In this document: positions 54,332 to 61,855 of the stretch, in pieces
Position numbering within the stretch: position 1 is the stretch's first letter
Layout of the letters: each line of letters starts with the position of its first letter
Origin: Gemmatimonadota bacterium
Lineage (GTDB): Bacteria > Gemmatimonadota > Gemmatimonadetes > Longimicrobiales > Gaopeijiaceae
Length of the DNA stretch: 64,000 bases
Assembly: GCA_009692205.1 (NCBI GenBank)
Contig: SHZR01000012.1
Coordinates: 1 to 64,000 of the forward strand
Direction of reading: 5' to 3'
Position numbers and translations under genes: made by a program
Notes under the pieces: generated by a model
Seen by the model: only the letters and a program-made list of their open reading frames with translations
Database searches by the model: none
What the model was told of the DNA's origin: nothing

Positions 54332-56862
54332 TGGCGCGAACGGCGAAGAAGGGCGGGAAGGCAGCGGACGTGAGCGCGGTCTCCGGCAAGGACCGGAGCC
54401 CCCCGCCGGCACCGCAGGAGGACGCCTCCACTCCGCGCATCCCGGGGTGGCTGCCACCCACGGTGTTCCTCGCGCTCACGCTGCTGCTGTTTCGCGAATT
54501 CGTGTTCAGCGACCAGATGCTCTTCGGCAACGACACGCTCGGCCTCGGCTACGTGGCACGCGCGTTCTACGCGAACGCCCTGACCGAGCTCGGCACGTTC
54601 CCGCTCTGGGCGCCGCAGCTCCTCGGAGGGACGCCGTTCCTCGAGGCGCTCTCGGGCGGGGACTCGCTCTATCCGCCCTCGCTCCTGCTTCTGCTGCTGA
54701 TGGAGCCGTACCGGGCGCTCGGCTGGAAGCTCGTCATCCACGTGGCGGCGGCCGGGTTCTTCATGTTCGGCTGGGTGCGCGCGCTCGGTGCGTCCCGCCC
54801 GGCCGCGCTGCTCGGTGGCACGGCCTACATGCTCGCGCCCTACTTCGTGAGCCTCGTCCACCCCGGGCACGACGGGAAGATTTTCGTGACGGCGCTCGCA
54901 CCGCTGCTCTTCTGGGCGGTCGAGCGGAGCTTCTCGAGGCCGTCGCTCAAGGCGTTCACGGGCGTGGCGCTCGTCGTGGCGCTCGTGATCTACACGACCC
55001 ACTTCCAGATGGCGTACTTCCTCTTCGGTGCGGTCGGGCTCTACGCTATGCTGCGGGCGGTGGAGGTGTGGCTTGCGCGCGATGCGGCAGCCGACGACGC
55101 GGCGGCCGCGGCCTCGCCCACGCGCGCGCGCGCCGCCGGCCTACGCTTCGGCCTCTTCCTCGCCGCCGCCGTGGCCGGCGCGGGCATCGCAGCCGTGCAG
55201 CTCGTGCCGGCGGTGCAGTACGTGACCGAGCACTCCCGTCGCGTCCAGACTACCCGCGAGGCGGCTCAGGAGAGCGGCGTGGAGTGGTCGAGCTCCTGGT
55301 CGCTCCACCCTGAAGAGGTGGTAGCGATGGTCATCCCGGAGTTCGCTGGCAACAACTCGGGGGGCGCCGACTGGTCCCAGGGGACCTACTGGGGAAGGAA
55401 CGTCACCAAGGACAACCACGAGGCCGCGGGCGTGGTGGTCCTCTTGCTCGCGCTCGTGGCGCTCCTCAGAGCGGGTCGGCGGGCGCTCCGCTGGTTCTTC
55501 GCCGGGCTGGCCGCGATCGCTCTGCTCTTCGCGCTCGGCGCGCACACGCCGGTGTGGAGGCTCTTCTACGAGGTCGTGCCCGGCGTCCGGCTGTTCCGAG
55601 CGCCGTCACAGGTCATGTTCCTCTTCGCATTCGCGGCGTCTACGCTCGCCGCGCTCGGCCTCGACCGCATCCTCGGCCAGAAGTCCGACGAGGCCGCCGG
55701 ACGCACGATCGGGAGGGCGCTCTGGATCTGTGTGGGCGCGCTCGGTGCGCTCGCGTTGCTCGCGGCATCGGGCGCGCTCACGTCCATCTGGACGACGGGC
55801 TTCTACGCAGACATTGACCCCTCGCGTCTCGAGCGGTTGGCGGGGCTGGAGCCACTCATCGTCCGCGGCGCGTGGATGTCGTTCGGGCTCGTGCTCGCTG
55901 CGGCGGTCCTCGTGTGGGCCCACCGCCGGGGCCACATGCCGGCGGGCGCGCTCGTAGGACTCCTCGTAGCCGTCGTCGCGGCGGACGAGTTCCGCGTGTC
56001 GAACGGATTCATCCGCACCATCGACTTCGCGCAGTGGTCCGCGCCGGACGCCAACATCCAGGCCGTGCTCGAGCGGGAGCAGGGCTCGACCGAGCCGTAT
56101 CGCCTGCTCTCGTTCGCCCAGAACGGGCAGGACGTGCACCCCGCGCTCCACGGGATCGAACTCGCGGGCGGCCATCACCCGAACGACCTCTCGCGCTACC
56201 GGGAGCTCATCGGGATGGTGGGCTCGGGGCTCCCCGAGAACCTGCTGGACAACGACATCCGCCGGCTGCTGAACGTGAAGTACGTCCTCTGGCCTGACTA
56301 CCAGTTCGGCCAGTCGATCTCCGGGATGCCAGTCGTGTCGCGCACCGCGCTCCAGAACGGCTCACCGTACGAGACCGTACTCGCCGATGCGGGACTCCCG
56401 AGGGCCCGTCTGGTCGGCGCGGCGACCGTGAAGTCCGACGCCGAGGCCGTGCCGTACATGCTCTCCGACGCGTTCGACCCCGTCCGCGAGGTCGTCCTCT
56501 CCGAGCCGTCGCCCCTCGAGATGGACGGCGCGCCCGCATCCGGAACCGTCACGTGGCTCTCGCGCACGCCGAACGAGCTGAGCCTCTCGGTGACCACCGA
56601 ACGGCCGGCGCTCCTCGTCGTGGCGGACAACTGGTTCCCGGCATGGCGCGCGACGGTCGACGGCGCCGACGCGCCCGTGCTTCGCGCGTACCACACGCTG
56701 CGGGCCGTGCCGGTGCCCGCGGGTGAGCACCAAGTCGTCATGCGGTACCAGTCGGACGCCGTAGGGCGAAGCCTCTGGATCAGCCTGATCCTGCTCGTCG
56801 GGCTCGTCGGCGCGACCGCTGGGCAGACCTGGCAGCAACGCCGCGCGGGGAGGGAGCCCTGA
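54331..56862 (+). CDS. YfhO-like large membrane protein
   Basis: An 843-residue protein. A basic, Pro-rich cytoplasmic N-terminus (1-40) is followed by about 12 membrane helices (45-560) and an extracytoplasmic C-terminal domain (570-810), then a final helix at 818-836. The W-x-P-x-x-L-G-G-T-P-F loop after the first helix and the C-terminal A-D-N-W-F-P-A-W-R-A-T-V-D-G are typical of YfhO/GT-C-like proteins. In Gram-positives YfhO helps glycosylate lipoteichoic acid; here a lipid-linked sugar transfer is likely but unproven. It overlaps its neighbour upstream by one base. Confidence 0.8.
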   Translation: MARTAKKGGKAADVSAVSGKDRSPPPAPQEDASTPRIPGWLPPTVFLALTLLLFREFVFSDQMLFGNDTLGLGYVARAFYANALTELGTFPLWAPQLLGGTPFLEALSGGDSLYPPSLLLLLLMEPYRALGWKLVIHVAAAGFFMFGWVRALGASRPAALLGGTAYMLAPYFVSLVHPGHDGKIFVTALAPLLFWAVERSFSRPSLKAFTGVALVVALVIYTTHFQMAYFLFGAVGLYAMLRAVEVWLARDAAADDAAAAASPTRARAAGLRFGLFLAAAVAGAGIAAVQLVPAVQYVTEHSRRVQTTREAAQESGVEWSSSWSLHPEEVVAMVIPEFAGNNSGGADWSQGTYWGRNVTKDNHEAAGVVVLLLALVALLRAGRRALRWFFAGLAAIALLFALGAHTPVWRLFYEVVPGVRLFRAPSQVMFLFAFAASTLAALGLDRILGQKSDEAAGRTIGRALWICVGALGALALLAASGALTSIWTTGFYADIDPSRLERLAGLEPLIVRGAWMSFGLVLAAAVLVWAHRRGHMPAGALVGLLVAVVAADEFRVSNGFIRTIDFAQWSAPDANIQAVLEREQGSTEPYRLLSFAQNGQDVHPALHGIELAGGHHPNDLSRYRELIGMVGSGLPENLLDNDIRRLLNVKYVLWPDYQFGQSISGMPVVSRTALQNGSPYETVLADAGLPRARLVGAATVKSDAEAVPYMLSDAFDPVREVVLSEPSPLEMDGAPASGTVTWLSRTPNELSLSVTTERPALLVVADNWFPAWRATVDGADAPVLRAYHTLRAVPVPAGEHQVVMRYQSDAVGRSLWISLILLVGLVGATAGQTWQQRRAGREP

Positions 56863-56891
56863 AGCGGTGGCTGCTCCTCGGCGGCCAGCTC

Positions 56892-57803
56892 GTGCTGACC
56901 GTGGCGGTGACGTGGCTGATCGTCGACCGCGTCGACCTCGGCTTGGGGGAGCTGCGCGGGCTGGACCGCTCGATGTGGCTCCCCAGTCCGCTCCTCTTCA
57001 TCGCGGCCTCGCTGCTCCTGCTCGTTGCGTATTTCGTCTCGGCCGCGATCTGGGGCCGCATCGTGCGTGACCTCGGCGGCCCGGGCCTCCCCGTGGCCGA
57101 CTCGATCCGCATGTTCATGATCGCCAACCTGGGCCGCTACCTCCCGGGTAAGGTGTGGCAGATCGCGGGGCTCGCGGCGCTCGCGAAGGGCAGGGGGGTG
57201 CCCCCGGCAACCGCGGCAGGCGCGGCGGTCATCGGCCAGGGCATCGCGGTGGTGGCGGCCGCCGCCGTCGGCATGGGCGCGCTCCTCGGGGGCCCTGATC
57301 CCTATCCGACCTGGGGACTCGTCGGGCTCGCGCTCGTCGTCCTCGCCGCCCTGCTCCTGGCCGTGCCGACCGTCTTCCAGCGGATCGTCGGCCTATGGTT
57401 CCGGCTGACTCGCACCGCGGCACGCCCCGAGGTCGGAGGCATGCACGCTCTCCGGTGGCTGGCGCTCTACACGGTGAACTGGGCCATGTACGCGCTGTCG
57501 TTCTGGGTGCTCGCGCGGAGCCTGGGGTTCGGCGGCGCGCCGATTCCCGTGGCGTCCGCGTTCGCGGCCGCCTATGTACTGGGCTACGCCATGGTATTCG
57601 CTCCGGCCGGCCTCGGGCCCCGGGAGGGCTTCCTGATCATCTTCCTCACGCCGCACCTCGGCGCCGCGCCCGCGGGCGTTCTCGCGATCGTCGCGCGCGT
57701 GTGGACGACGCTCGTCGAGGTCGTACCCGCGGGCATCTTCTGGCTCGGCCACATGGCCCGTCCGTCGGCCGCGGCGGACACGCCGGAGGAGCGCGCACCG
57801 TGA
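56892..57803 (+). CDS. Lysylphosphatidylglycerol-synthase-type (UPF0104) membrane protein
   Basis: A 303-residue protein with about eight membrane helices. The flippase-like LPG synthase membrane family marks are N-L-G-R-Y-L-P-G-K-V-W-Q-I-A-G (about 77-91) and the later P-A-G-L-G-P-R-E-G. It has no catalytic aminoacyl-transfer domain, so a lipid-transport role is more likely. The GTG at 56892 is conservative. A CTG at 56859, overlapping the YfhO stop (CTGA) and preceded by GGGAGGGAG, would add the residues K-R-W-L-L-L-G-G-Q-L and complete the first helix. That may be the real start. Confidence 0.8.
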   Translation: MLTVAVTWLIVDRVDLGLGELRGLDRSMWLPSPLLFIAASLLLLVAYFVSAAIWGRIVRDLGGPGLPVADSIRMFMIANLGRYLPGKVWQIAGLAALAKGRGVPPATAAGAAVIGQGIAVVAAAAVGMGALLGGPDPYPTWGLVGLALVVLAALLLAVPTVFQRIVGLWFRLTRTAARPEVGGMHALRWLALYTVNWAMYALSFWVLARSLGFGGAPIPVASAFAAAYVLGYAMVFAPAGLGPREGFLIIFLTPHLGAAPAGVLAIVARVWTTLVEVVPAGIFWLGHMARPSAAADTPEERAP

Positions 57804-58525
57804 GAGGCGCTCGCATGCTGGTCATCGTGCCGACCTACAACGAGCGCGAGAACCTGCCGAGGAAGGTCCCGCAGATCCTCGCGCAGGATGGCCGTATCGA
57901 CATCCTCGTGGTGGACGACGCGTCCCCCGACGGCACGGGCGAGATCGCCGCCGCCCTCGCGGCCGAAGATCCCCGCGTTCATCTCCTGCGCCGCACCGCC
58001 AAGGACGGGCTCGGCGCCGCCTACCTCGCCGGGTTCGCGTGGGGGCTCGAGCGCGGCTATCGACTGCTCTTCGAGATGGACGCCGACATCTCCCATCCGC
58101 CCGATGCGCTCGGGCGCATGATCGAGGCCGCCAAGGAGCACGACGTCGTGATCGGTTCGCGCTACGTCGGTGGGCGGGTGACCGTGTCCAACTGGCCGAT
58201 GACCCGCCTCCTCGTGAGCTACTTCGGCTCGTGGTACGCGCGCACGATCACCCGCATGCCCATCCGCGACGCGACCGGCGGCTTCAATTGTTGGCGTCGC
58301 GAAGTACTCGAAGCGGTAGGCCTACATCGTATCCGCTCCAATGGATACGCGTTTCAGATCGAGCTCAAGTTCAGGGCGTTCCGTAAGGGCTTCTCGATGA
58401 TCGAGGTCCCGATCCTTTTCACCGAGCGGGACTTCGGCGAGTCCAAGATGTCCAATCGGATCGTGCGCGAGGCCATCTGGCGGGTGTGGTGGCTGAAGGT
58501 CCAGGACCTGCTGGGTAGACTCTAG
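57800..58525 (+). CDS. GT2 polyprenol-phosphate mannosyltransferase-like enzyme
   Basis: A 241-residue GT-A glycosyltransferase of the dolichol-phosphate mannose synthase type. It has V-I-V-P-T-Y-N-E-R-E-N-L, V-D-D-A-S-P-D-G-T-G and the metal motif M-D-A-D-I-S-H-P-P, plus G-S-R-Y-V-G-G and D-A-T-G-G-F-N-C-W at the acceptor side. It has no membrane helices. It would supply lipid-linked sugar to the YfhO-like protein. GTG start overlapping the previous stop (GTGA) with GGAGGA upstream; an ATG at 57815 is the alternative. Confidence 0.88.
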   Translation: MRGARMLVIVPTYNERENLPRKVPQILAQDGRIDILVVDDASPDGTGEIAAALAAEDPRVHLLRRTAKDGLGAAYLAGFAWGLERGYRLLFEMDADISHPPDALGRMIEAAKEHDVVIGSRYVGGRVTVSNWPMTRLLVSYFGSWYARTITRMPIRDATGGFNCWRREVLEAVGLHRIRSNGYAFQIELKFRAFRKGFSMIEVPILFTERDFGESKMSNRIVREAIWRVWWLKVQDLLGRL

Positions 58526-58535
58526 GAGCGCGCGC

Positions 58536-59273
58536 GTGACCGAGCCCCGCATCGGTAAGGAGCACTACGACTCGAGCACGTATTTCGAGGGCGAGGACGC
58601 CGCGCACCTCACCGACGCCGATAGCCCGTTCCAGCGCTACCGCGTCGCCAAGGTCACCGAGCTCGCCGGACCGCAACCGACGGACCGTGTCGTCGACCTC
58701 GGGTGCGGCTGGGGCACGTTCGGGTTCGCGCTGGCCGATCGGGTGGCCGAGGTCGTCGGCGTGGACTTCAGCGAGAGGTCGATCGCGTTTTGTAGCCGTC
58801 GCCTCGAGGCTGCCCCGCGGCCGAACGTCCGATTCGTGTGCGCGGACGCGGGCGCGACGGCACTCCCCGGCGGCGCGTACGATCTCGTGCTCGCCGCCGA
58901 TCTCTTCGAGCACCTCTATCCCGATGACTCCACGCGCGTGGCGAAGGAGGCGTTCCGGCTGCTCGCACCCGGGGGGCGCTTCGCGACGTGGACCCCGCAC
59001 CGCGGGCACGTGCTGGAGGTGCTCAAGAACCGGAACATCGTTCTCCGCCGCGACGTCACGCACGTCGACTACAAGTCCATGACGGGTATGCGGAGGTTAC
59101 TTTCGGACGCCGGATTCACCAACGAGAGGGCGTACCACGCGGAGTCCCACGTGCCGGGCCTCAGGGTTGTGGAACGGCTTCTCGGACCCGTCGTGCCGCT
59201 CTTGAGGCGTAGGATCGCGGTGCTCGGTCGGAAGCCAGGCGGCAGCGAGCCGGGCATCAGTAGGCGAGGCTAG
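58536..59273 (+). CDS. SAM-dependent class I methyltransferase
   Basis: A 245-residue methyltransferase. Motif I is V-V-D-L-G-C-G-W-G-T-F-G, motif II V-G-V-D-F-S-E-R, and the acidic D-L-V-L-A-A-D-L-F-E-H-L is motif IV. L-L-A-P-G-G-R-F-A-T is the usual loop. The substrate is unknown; its place after glycosyltransferases suggests a glycolipid or sugar acceptor. GTG start 10 bases after the GT2 gene. Confidence 0.85.
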   Translation: MTEPRIGKEHYDSSTYFEGEDAAHLTDADSPFQRYRVAKVTELAGPQPTDRVVDLGCGWGTFGFALADRVAEVVGVDFSERSIAFCSRRLEAAPRPNVRFVCADAGATALPGGAYDLVLAADLFEHLYPDDSTRVAKEAFRLLAPGGRFATWTPHRGHVLEVLKNRNIVLRRDVTHVDYKSMTGMRRLLSDAGFTNERAYHAESHVPGLRVVERLLGPVVPLLRRRIAVLGRKPGGSEPGISRRG

Positions 59274-59284
59274 GGGAGGGGAGC

Positions 59285-59785
59285 ATGGGTTGGGAGATCG
59301 AGCGACGCTTCCTCGTGCGCGTGCCCGAGAAGCGATGGCCGCGAGCCGAGGAGGGGCACCATCTCAAACAGGGATACGTCCGTCACGGCGATCCGTCCGT
59401 GAGGATCCGCACGGGAGAGCCGCGGGGTCCCGTGCTCACGTGTAAGAGCGGGAGCGGCGTGCGGCGGTCGGAGGTGGAGGTCGTGGTGACCGAGGAGGTC
59501 GCGGCCGCGCTCTTCGAGGCGGCGGGCGATCACGTGCTCGAGAAAGTGCGTTTCCCGATCGGGGCGTGGACCGTCGATCGTTTCCTGGGTGATCTCGACG
59601 GCCTGGCACTCCTCGAGATCGAGCTCGACGCCGAGGACGAGCCGCTTCCAGAGCCTCCCGCCGGGGTTGCAGTACTGCGTGAAGTGACCGACGACAAACG
59701 TTTCGTGAGCGGGCGCTTAGCCGCCCTCGAGCCCGGCGAGCGACGGAAGCTGGTGAAGAAGGCGTACAAGGAGGTGGACGAATGA
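59285..59785 (+). CDS. CYTH domain (triphosphate tunnel) protein
   Basis: A 166-residue CYTH protein. It opens with E-I-E-R-R-F-L-V, the signature E-x-E-x-K/R-F, followed by Q-G-Y-V, V-R-I-R-T-G, L-T-C-K-S-G and L-E-I-E-L, the charged strands that line the tunnel. Family members hydrolyse triphosphates (thiamine triphosphate, polyphosphate) or make cAMP. GGGGAGGGGAG stands before the ATG. It overlaps rlpA by 4 bases. Confidence 0.88.
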   Translation: MGWEIERRFLVRVPEKRWPRAEEGHHLKQGYVRHGDPSVRIRTGEPRGPVLTCKSGSGVRRSEVEVVVTEEVAAALFEAAGDHVLEKVRFPIGAWTVDRFLGDLDGLALLEIELDAEDEPLPEPPAGVAVLREVTDDKRFVSGRLAALEPGERRKLVKKAYKEVDE

Positions 59786-60315
59786 GACGTGTTCGAACTC
59801 GCGCCGTGCTGCCCGCTGCGCTCATGACGGCCGGCTGCACGTTGATCGGCGGGCCCGCGACCATCACGCCGCCGCCCATCGACCCCGGGTCCATTCGCGA
59901 TCCCGTCCCCTATGACCAACCCGCGAGCGCGTCGGGCAACATGGTCGAGTACGAGCAGGGGGGCCGCACGTACCGCGTACTCGACAGCTCCTACGGCTAC
60001 GACGAGCGCGGGTTCGCCTCATGGTACGGCGAGGAGTTCAACGGCCGTCCAACCAGCAGTGGCGAGACCTTCGACATGTACGCACTCACCGGCGCGCATC
60101 GCACGTTGCCGATTCCCGCGTACGTGCGCGTCACCAACCTCAGCAACGGCCTCTCCGTGATCCTGCGCGTGAACGACCGCGGCCCGTTCCGCGACCCCGA
60201 CAACCGCATCCTCGACGTGTCCTACGCGGCCGCGGTGCGGCTCGACATGGTGCGGGAGGGCACGGCGTCCGTGCGCGTAGAGGCGGTGGAGCCGTGGCAG
60301 TATAGGGTGCGGTAG
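59782..60315 (+). CDS. rlpA: RlpA-like septal ring lipoprotein
   Basis: A 177-residue protein with a short lipoprotein signal (M-T-A-G-C, Cys19), a Pro-rich linker and a double-psi beta-barrel. The barrel has G-F-A-S-W-Y-G-E-E-F-N-G-R-P-T-S-S-G-E-T-F-D and V-R-V-N-D-R-G-P-F, including the catalytic Asp of the lytic transglycosylase type. There is no C-terminal SPOR domain, so it is a short form. RlpA cleaves naked glycan strands at the septum. Confidence 0.9.
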   Translation: MRRVRTRAVLPAALMTAGCTLIGGPATITPPPIDPGSIRDPVPYDQPASASGNMVEYEQGGRTYRVLDSSYGYDERGFASWYGEEFNGRPTSSGETFDMYALTGAHRTLPIPAYVRVTNLSNGLSVILRVNDRGPFRDPDNRILDVSYAAAVRLDMVREGTASVRVEAVEPWQYRVR

Positions 60316-60352
60316 TACGTCGTCACCATCGACCCGAGTCTCCTGAGGAGTC

Positions 60353-60813
60353 ATGCCAAGAGCCACCAGAGATCTCTCCACGTGGGCTCACATCGCGGAG
60401 ATCGCGTCGGGACTCGCCGTGTTCGTGACCATGGTGCTCTTGATCCTTCAGGTGCGGGACAACACCGAAGCGATCAGAGTGGCTGCTCGGCAGAAATCGG
60501 CCCGTAACGGCCAGGACCTCTTCAGACTCCTTGCGGAGGACAACGGCATCACGGAGTTGCAGGTCCGGCAATCAAACGGCGATGCCCTGTCGCCATCCGA
60601 ACGCTTGCGCTGAGAGTCACCGAGTCCCAGTACGTCCTTCACGAGTCGGGGCTGCTGAACGCGGACGAGCGTCGTGCTCTCAGGCATCGTCTGGCAGGGC
60701 CGGCGCGGCGATCGGGGTACGTGGAGCTCATCGCGCAGTGCCCCGACTGCTATACGCCACTATTCCGGGCATGGGTCGAGAGCATCGTCGAGGATCCGGC
60801 GCCGGAACCGTAG
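60353..60813 (+). pseudogene. Single-pass membrane protein gene with a one-base frameshift
   Basis: The ATG at 60353 (GAGGAG upstream) opens 86 codons with one membrane helix (about 18-34). The frame ends TGA at 60611-60613. From 60610 the next frame runs 67 codons to TAG at 60811-60813, with plausible protein sequence (L-R-V-T-E-S-Q-Y-V then Y-V-E-L-I-A-Q-C-P-D-C-Y). One missing base near 60605-60610 would join them into about 153 residues. The combined form resembles small membrane proteins of unknown function that carry a helix and a cytoplasmic helical tail. Sequencing error or true mutation cannot be told apart. Confidence 0.6.
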
Positions 60814-60816
60814 GGC

Positions 60817-60844
60817 TTGAGGGTCGGCGAGCATGTAGTACATT
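60817..60844 (+). promoter_or_regulatory. Predicted leaderless promoter of the CopG/PIN module
   Basis: TTGAGG (60817-60822), a 16-base spacer and TACATT (60839-60844) lie 7 bases before the ATG at 60852, with no Shine-Dalgarno sequence. The stretch from TACATT through the start codon matches the AAA ATPase promoter at 22665-22681 in 15 of 17 bases. Confidence 0.5.
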
Positions 60845-60854
60845 GTACGACATG
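60832..60854. promoter_or_regulatory. 23-bp palindromic operator covering the antitoxin start codon
   Basis: The left arm CATGTAGTACA and right arm TGTACGACATG pair at 10 of 11 positions around a central T. The palindrome covers the -10 hexamer, the predicted transcription start and the ATG of the CopG-type gene. It is a natural autoregulatory site for a ribbon-helix-helix antitoxin. Confidence 0.65.
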
Positions 60855-61073
60855 AAGACGGCCGCTGTTACGATCCGCCTCGATCCCAAGCTCGAAGACC
60901 TCCTCGACCGCGTCTGCCGGACGACTGGGCGCTCCCGAAGCGAGGTTGTCCGCGACGCTCTCCGGCGCCAGCTCACACAGCAGCTCTTCGAAGAGGCGCG
61001 GCGGCAGATCATTCCGTTTGCTGAAGCGAGGGGCATCTACACCGACGAGGACGTCTTCAAGATCGTCTCGTGA
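60852..61073 (+). CDS. CopG-type ribbon-helix-helix antitoxin
   Basis: A 73-residue protein with the ribbon T-A-A-V-T-I-R-L-D-P-K-L followed by two helices (E-D-L-L-D-R-V-C-R-T and S-R-S-E-V-V-R-D-A-L-R-R-Q), the classic CopG/Arc DNA-binding fold. The C-terminal 30 residues would contact the toxin. Its stop overlaps the GTG of the PIN toxin. It probably binds the palindrome over its own start codon. Confidence 0.82.
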   Translation: MKTAAVTIRLDPKLEDLLDRVCRTTGRSRSEVVRDALRRQLTQQLFEEARRQIIPFAEARGIYTDEDVFKIVS

Positions 61074-61480
61074 CGCGCGTTTGCCTCGACTCGAACGTGT
61101 GGGTCGCCGCCTTCGCGGCGCGTGGTCTGTGCGCCGACCTGCTGGCGCTTGTGCTGGCCGAGCACGAGCTGGTTGTCCCGGAGGTTGTGGCCGAAGAAGT
61201 GCGCCGGGTGCTCACGATCAAGCTCAACGCGACCGATGCGGCCCTCTCCTCCGTAGAGGCGGTGTTCGATCGGTGTGAGTTCGTGCCGAGGGGAAGGGAT
61301 CCCTCGCCGACCGTCGTGCGTGACCCCGATGACGAGCGCGTCCTGGCTGACGCGTTCGCGGGCGGCGCCGAGATCCTGGTGAGCGGTGACGGCGACCTCC
61401 TCGCGGTGGCCGCAGAGTCGCCGATCCGCATCCTGTCTCCCCGGGCGTTCATCACGCTGGCTCGTGGCGGCACGCCCTAG
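61070..61480 (+). CDS. PIN-domain toxin, COG1569 type
   Basis: A 136-residue PIN nuclease with C-L-D-S-N-V-W-V-A-A at the N-terminus (first Asp), E-V-V-A-E-E-V (conserved Glu) and D-P-D-D-E-R-V-L-A-D-A (late acidic pair), then S-G-D-G-D-L-L. It is the putative toxin of a two-gene module with the CopG antitoxin, distinct in sequence from the PIN toxin at 24.3 kb. GTG start inside the antitoxin stop (GTGA). Confidence 0.82.
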   Translation: MTRVCLDSNVWVAAFAARGLCADLLALVLAEHELVVPEVVAEEVRRVLTIKLNATDAALSSVEAVFDRCEFVPRGRDPSPTVVRDPDDERVLADAFAGGAEILVSGDGDLLAVAAESPIRILSPRAFITLARGGTP

Positions 61481-61536
61481 GAGGGGGAGTCCTCTGAATG
61501 GGCCCCCCTCACTGAGAGTTTCAACTGCAACCCAAC

Positions 61537-61584
61537 ATAATACCTATTATACGAAGTCGATTCTTGCATCGACCCCGATAGTTT
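61537..61584 (+). promoter_or_regulatory. AT-rich promoter region with inverted repeat before the BrnA-like gene
   Basis: ATAATA-CC-TATTAT (61537-61550) is a perfect inverted repeat and contains a good -10 (TATTAT). A second hexamer, TAGTTT (61579-61584), stands exactly 7 bases before the ATG at 61592, which would give a leaderless message. Neither has a clear -35. The AT-richness is unlike the surrounding sequence. Confidence 0.35.
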
Positions 61585-61591
61585 CCACGCT

Positions 61592-61825
61592 ATGAAGATC
61601 AAAGCTGACGAGTTCGAACGGAGGTTCGACAACGGCGAAGACGTCTCGGCCTACCTCGAGGTCGAGGAGGCTCGACGCCCAGCAATCGAGCACCGCCGGG
61701 TCAACGTCGACTTCCCGGGCTGGATGGTCGAGTCCCTGGACCGGGAGGCCAAGCGTCTCGGCGTCACCCGGCAGTCCGTCATCAAGATGTGGATCGCCGA
61801 TAGGTTGGAGCGGAAGGCGTCCTAG
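61592..61825 (+). CDS. BrnA-type CopG antitoxin without its toxin
   Basis: A 77-residue protein matching BrnA-like antitoxins: K-A-D-E-F-E-R-R-F-D-N-G-E-D-V at the start, then R-R-V-N-V-D-F-P-G-W-M-V-E-S-L-D-R-E-A and G-V-T-R-Q-S-V-I-K-M-W-I-A, a ribbon-helix-helix. In brnTA modules the toxin gene brnT lies just upstream; here the upstream 111 bases hold no such gene, only the end of a PIN toxin. It may be an orphan antitoxin that silences foreign toxins, or a remnant. No Shine-Dalgarno is present. Confidence 0.78.
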   Translation: MKIKADEFERRFDNGEDVSAYLEVEEARRPAIEHRRVNVDFPGWMVESLDREAKRLGVTRQSVIKMWIADRLERKAS

Positions 61826-61855
61826 GGCCGGTTTGAAGCCGAGCCCCGCCGCCGA

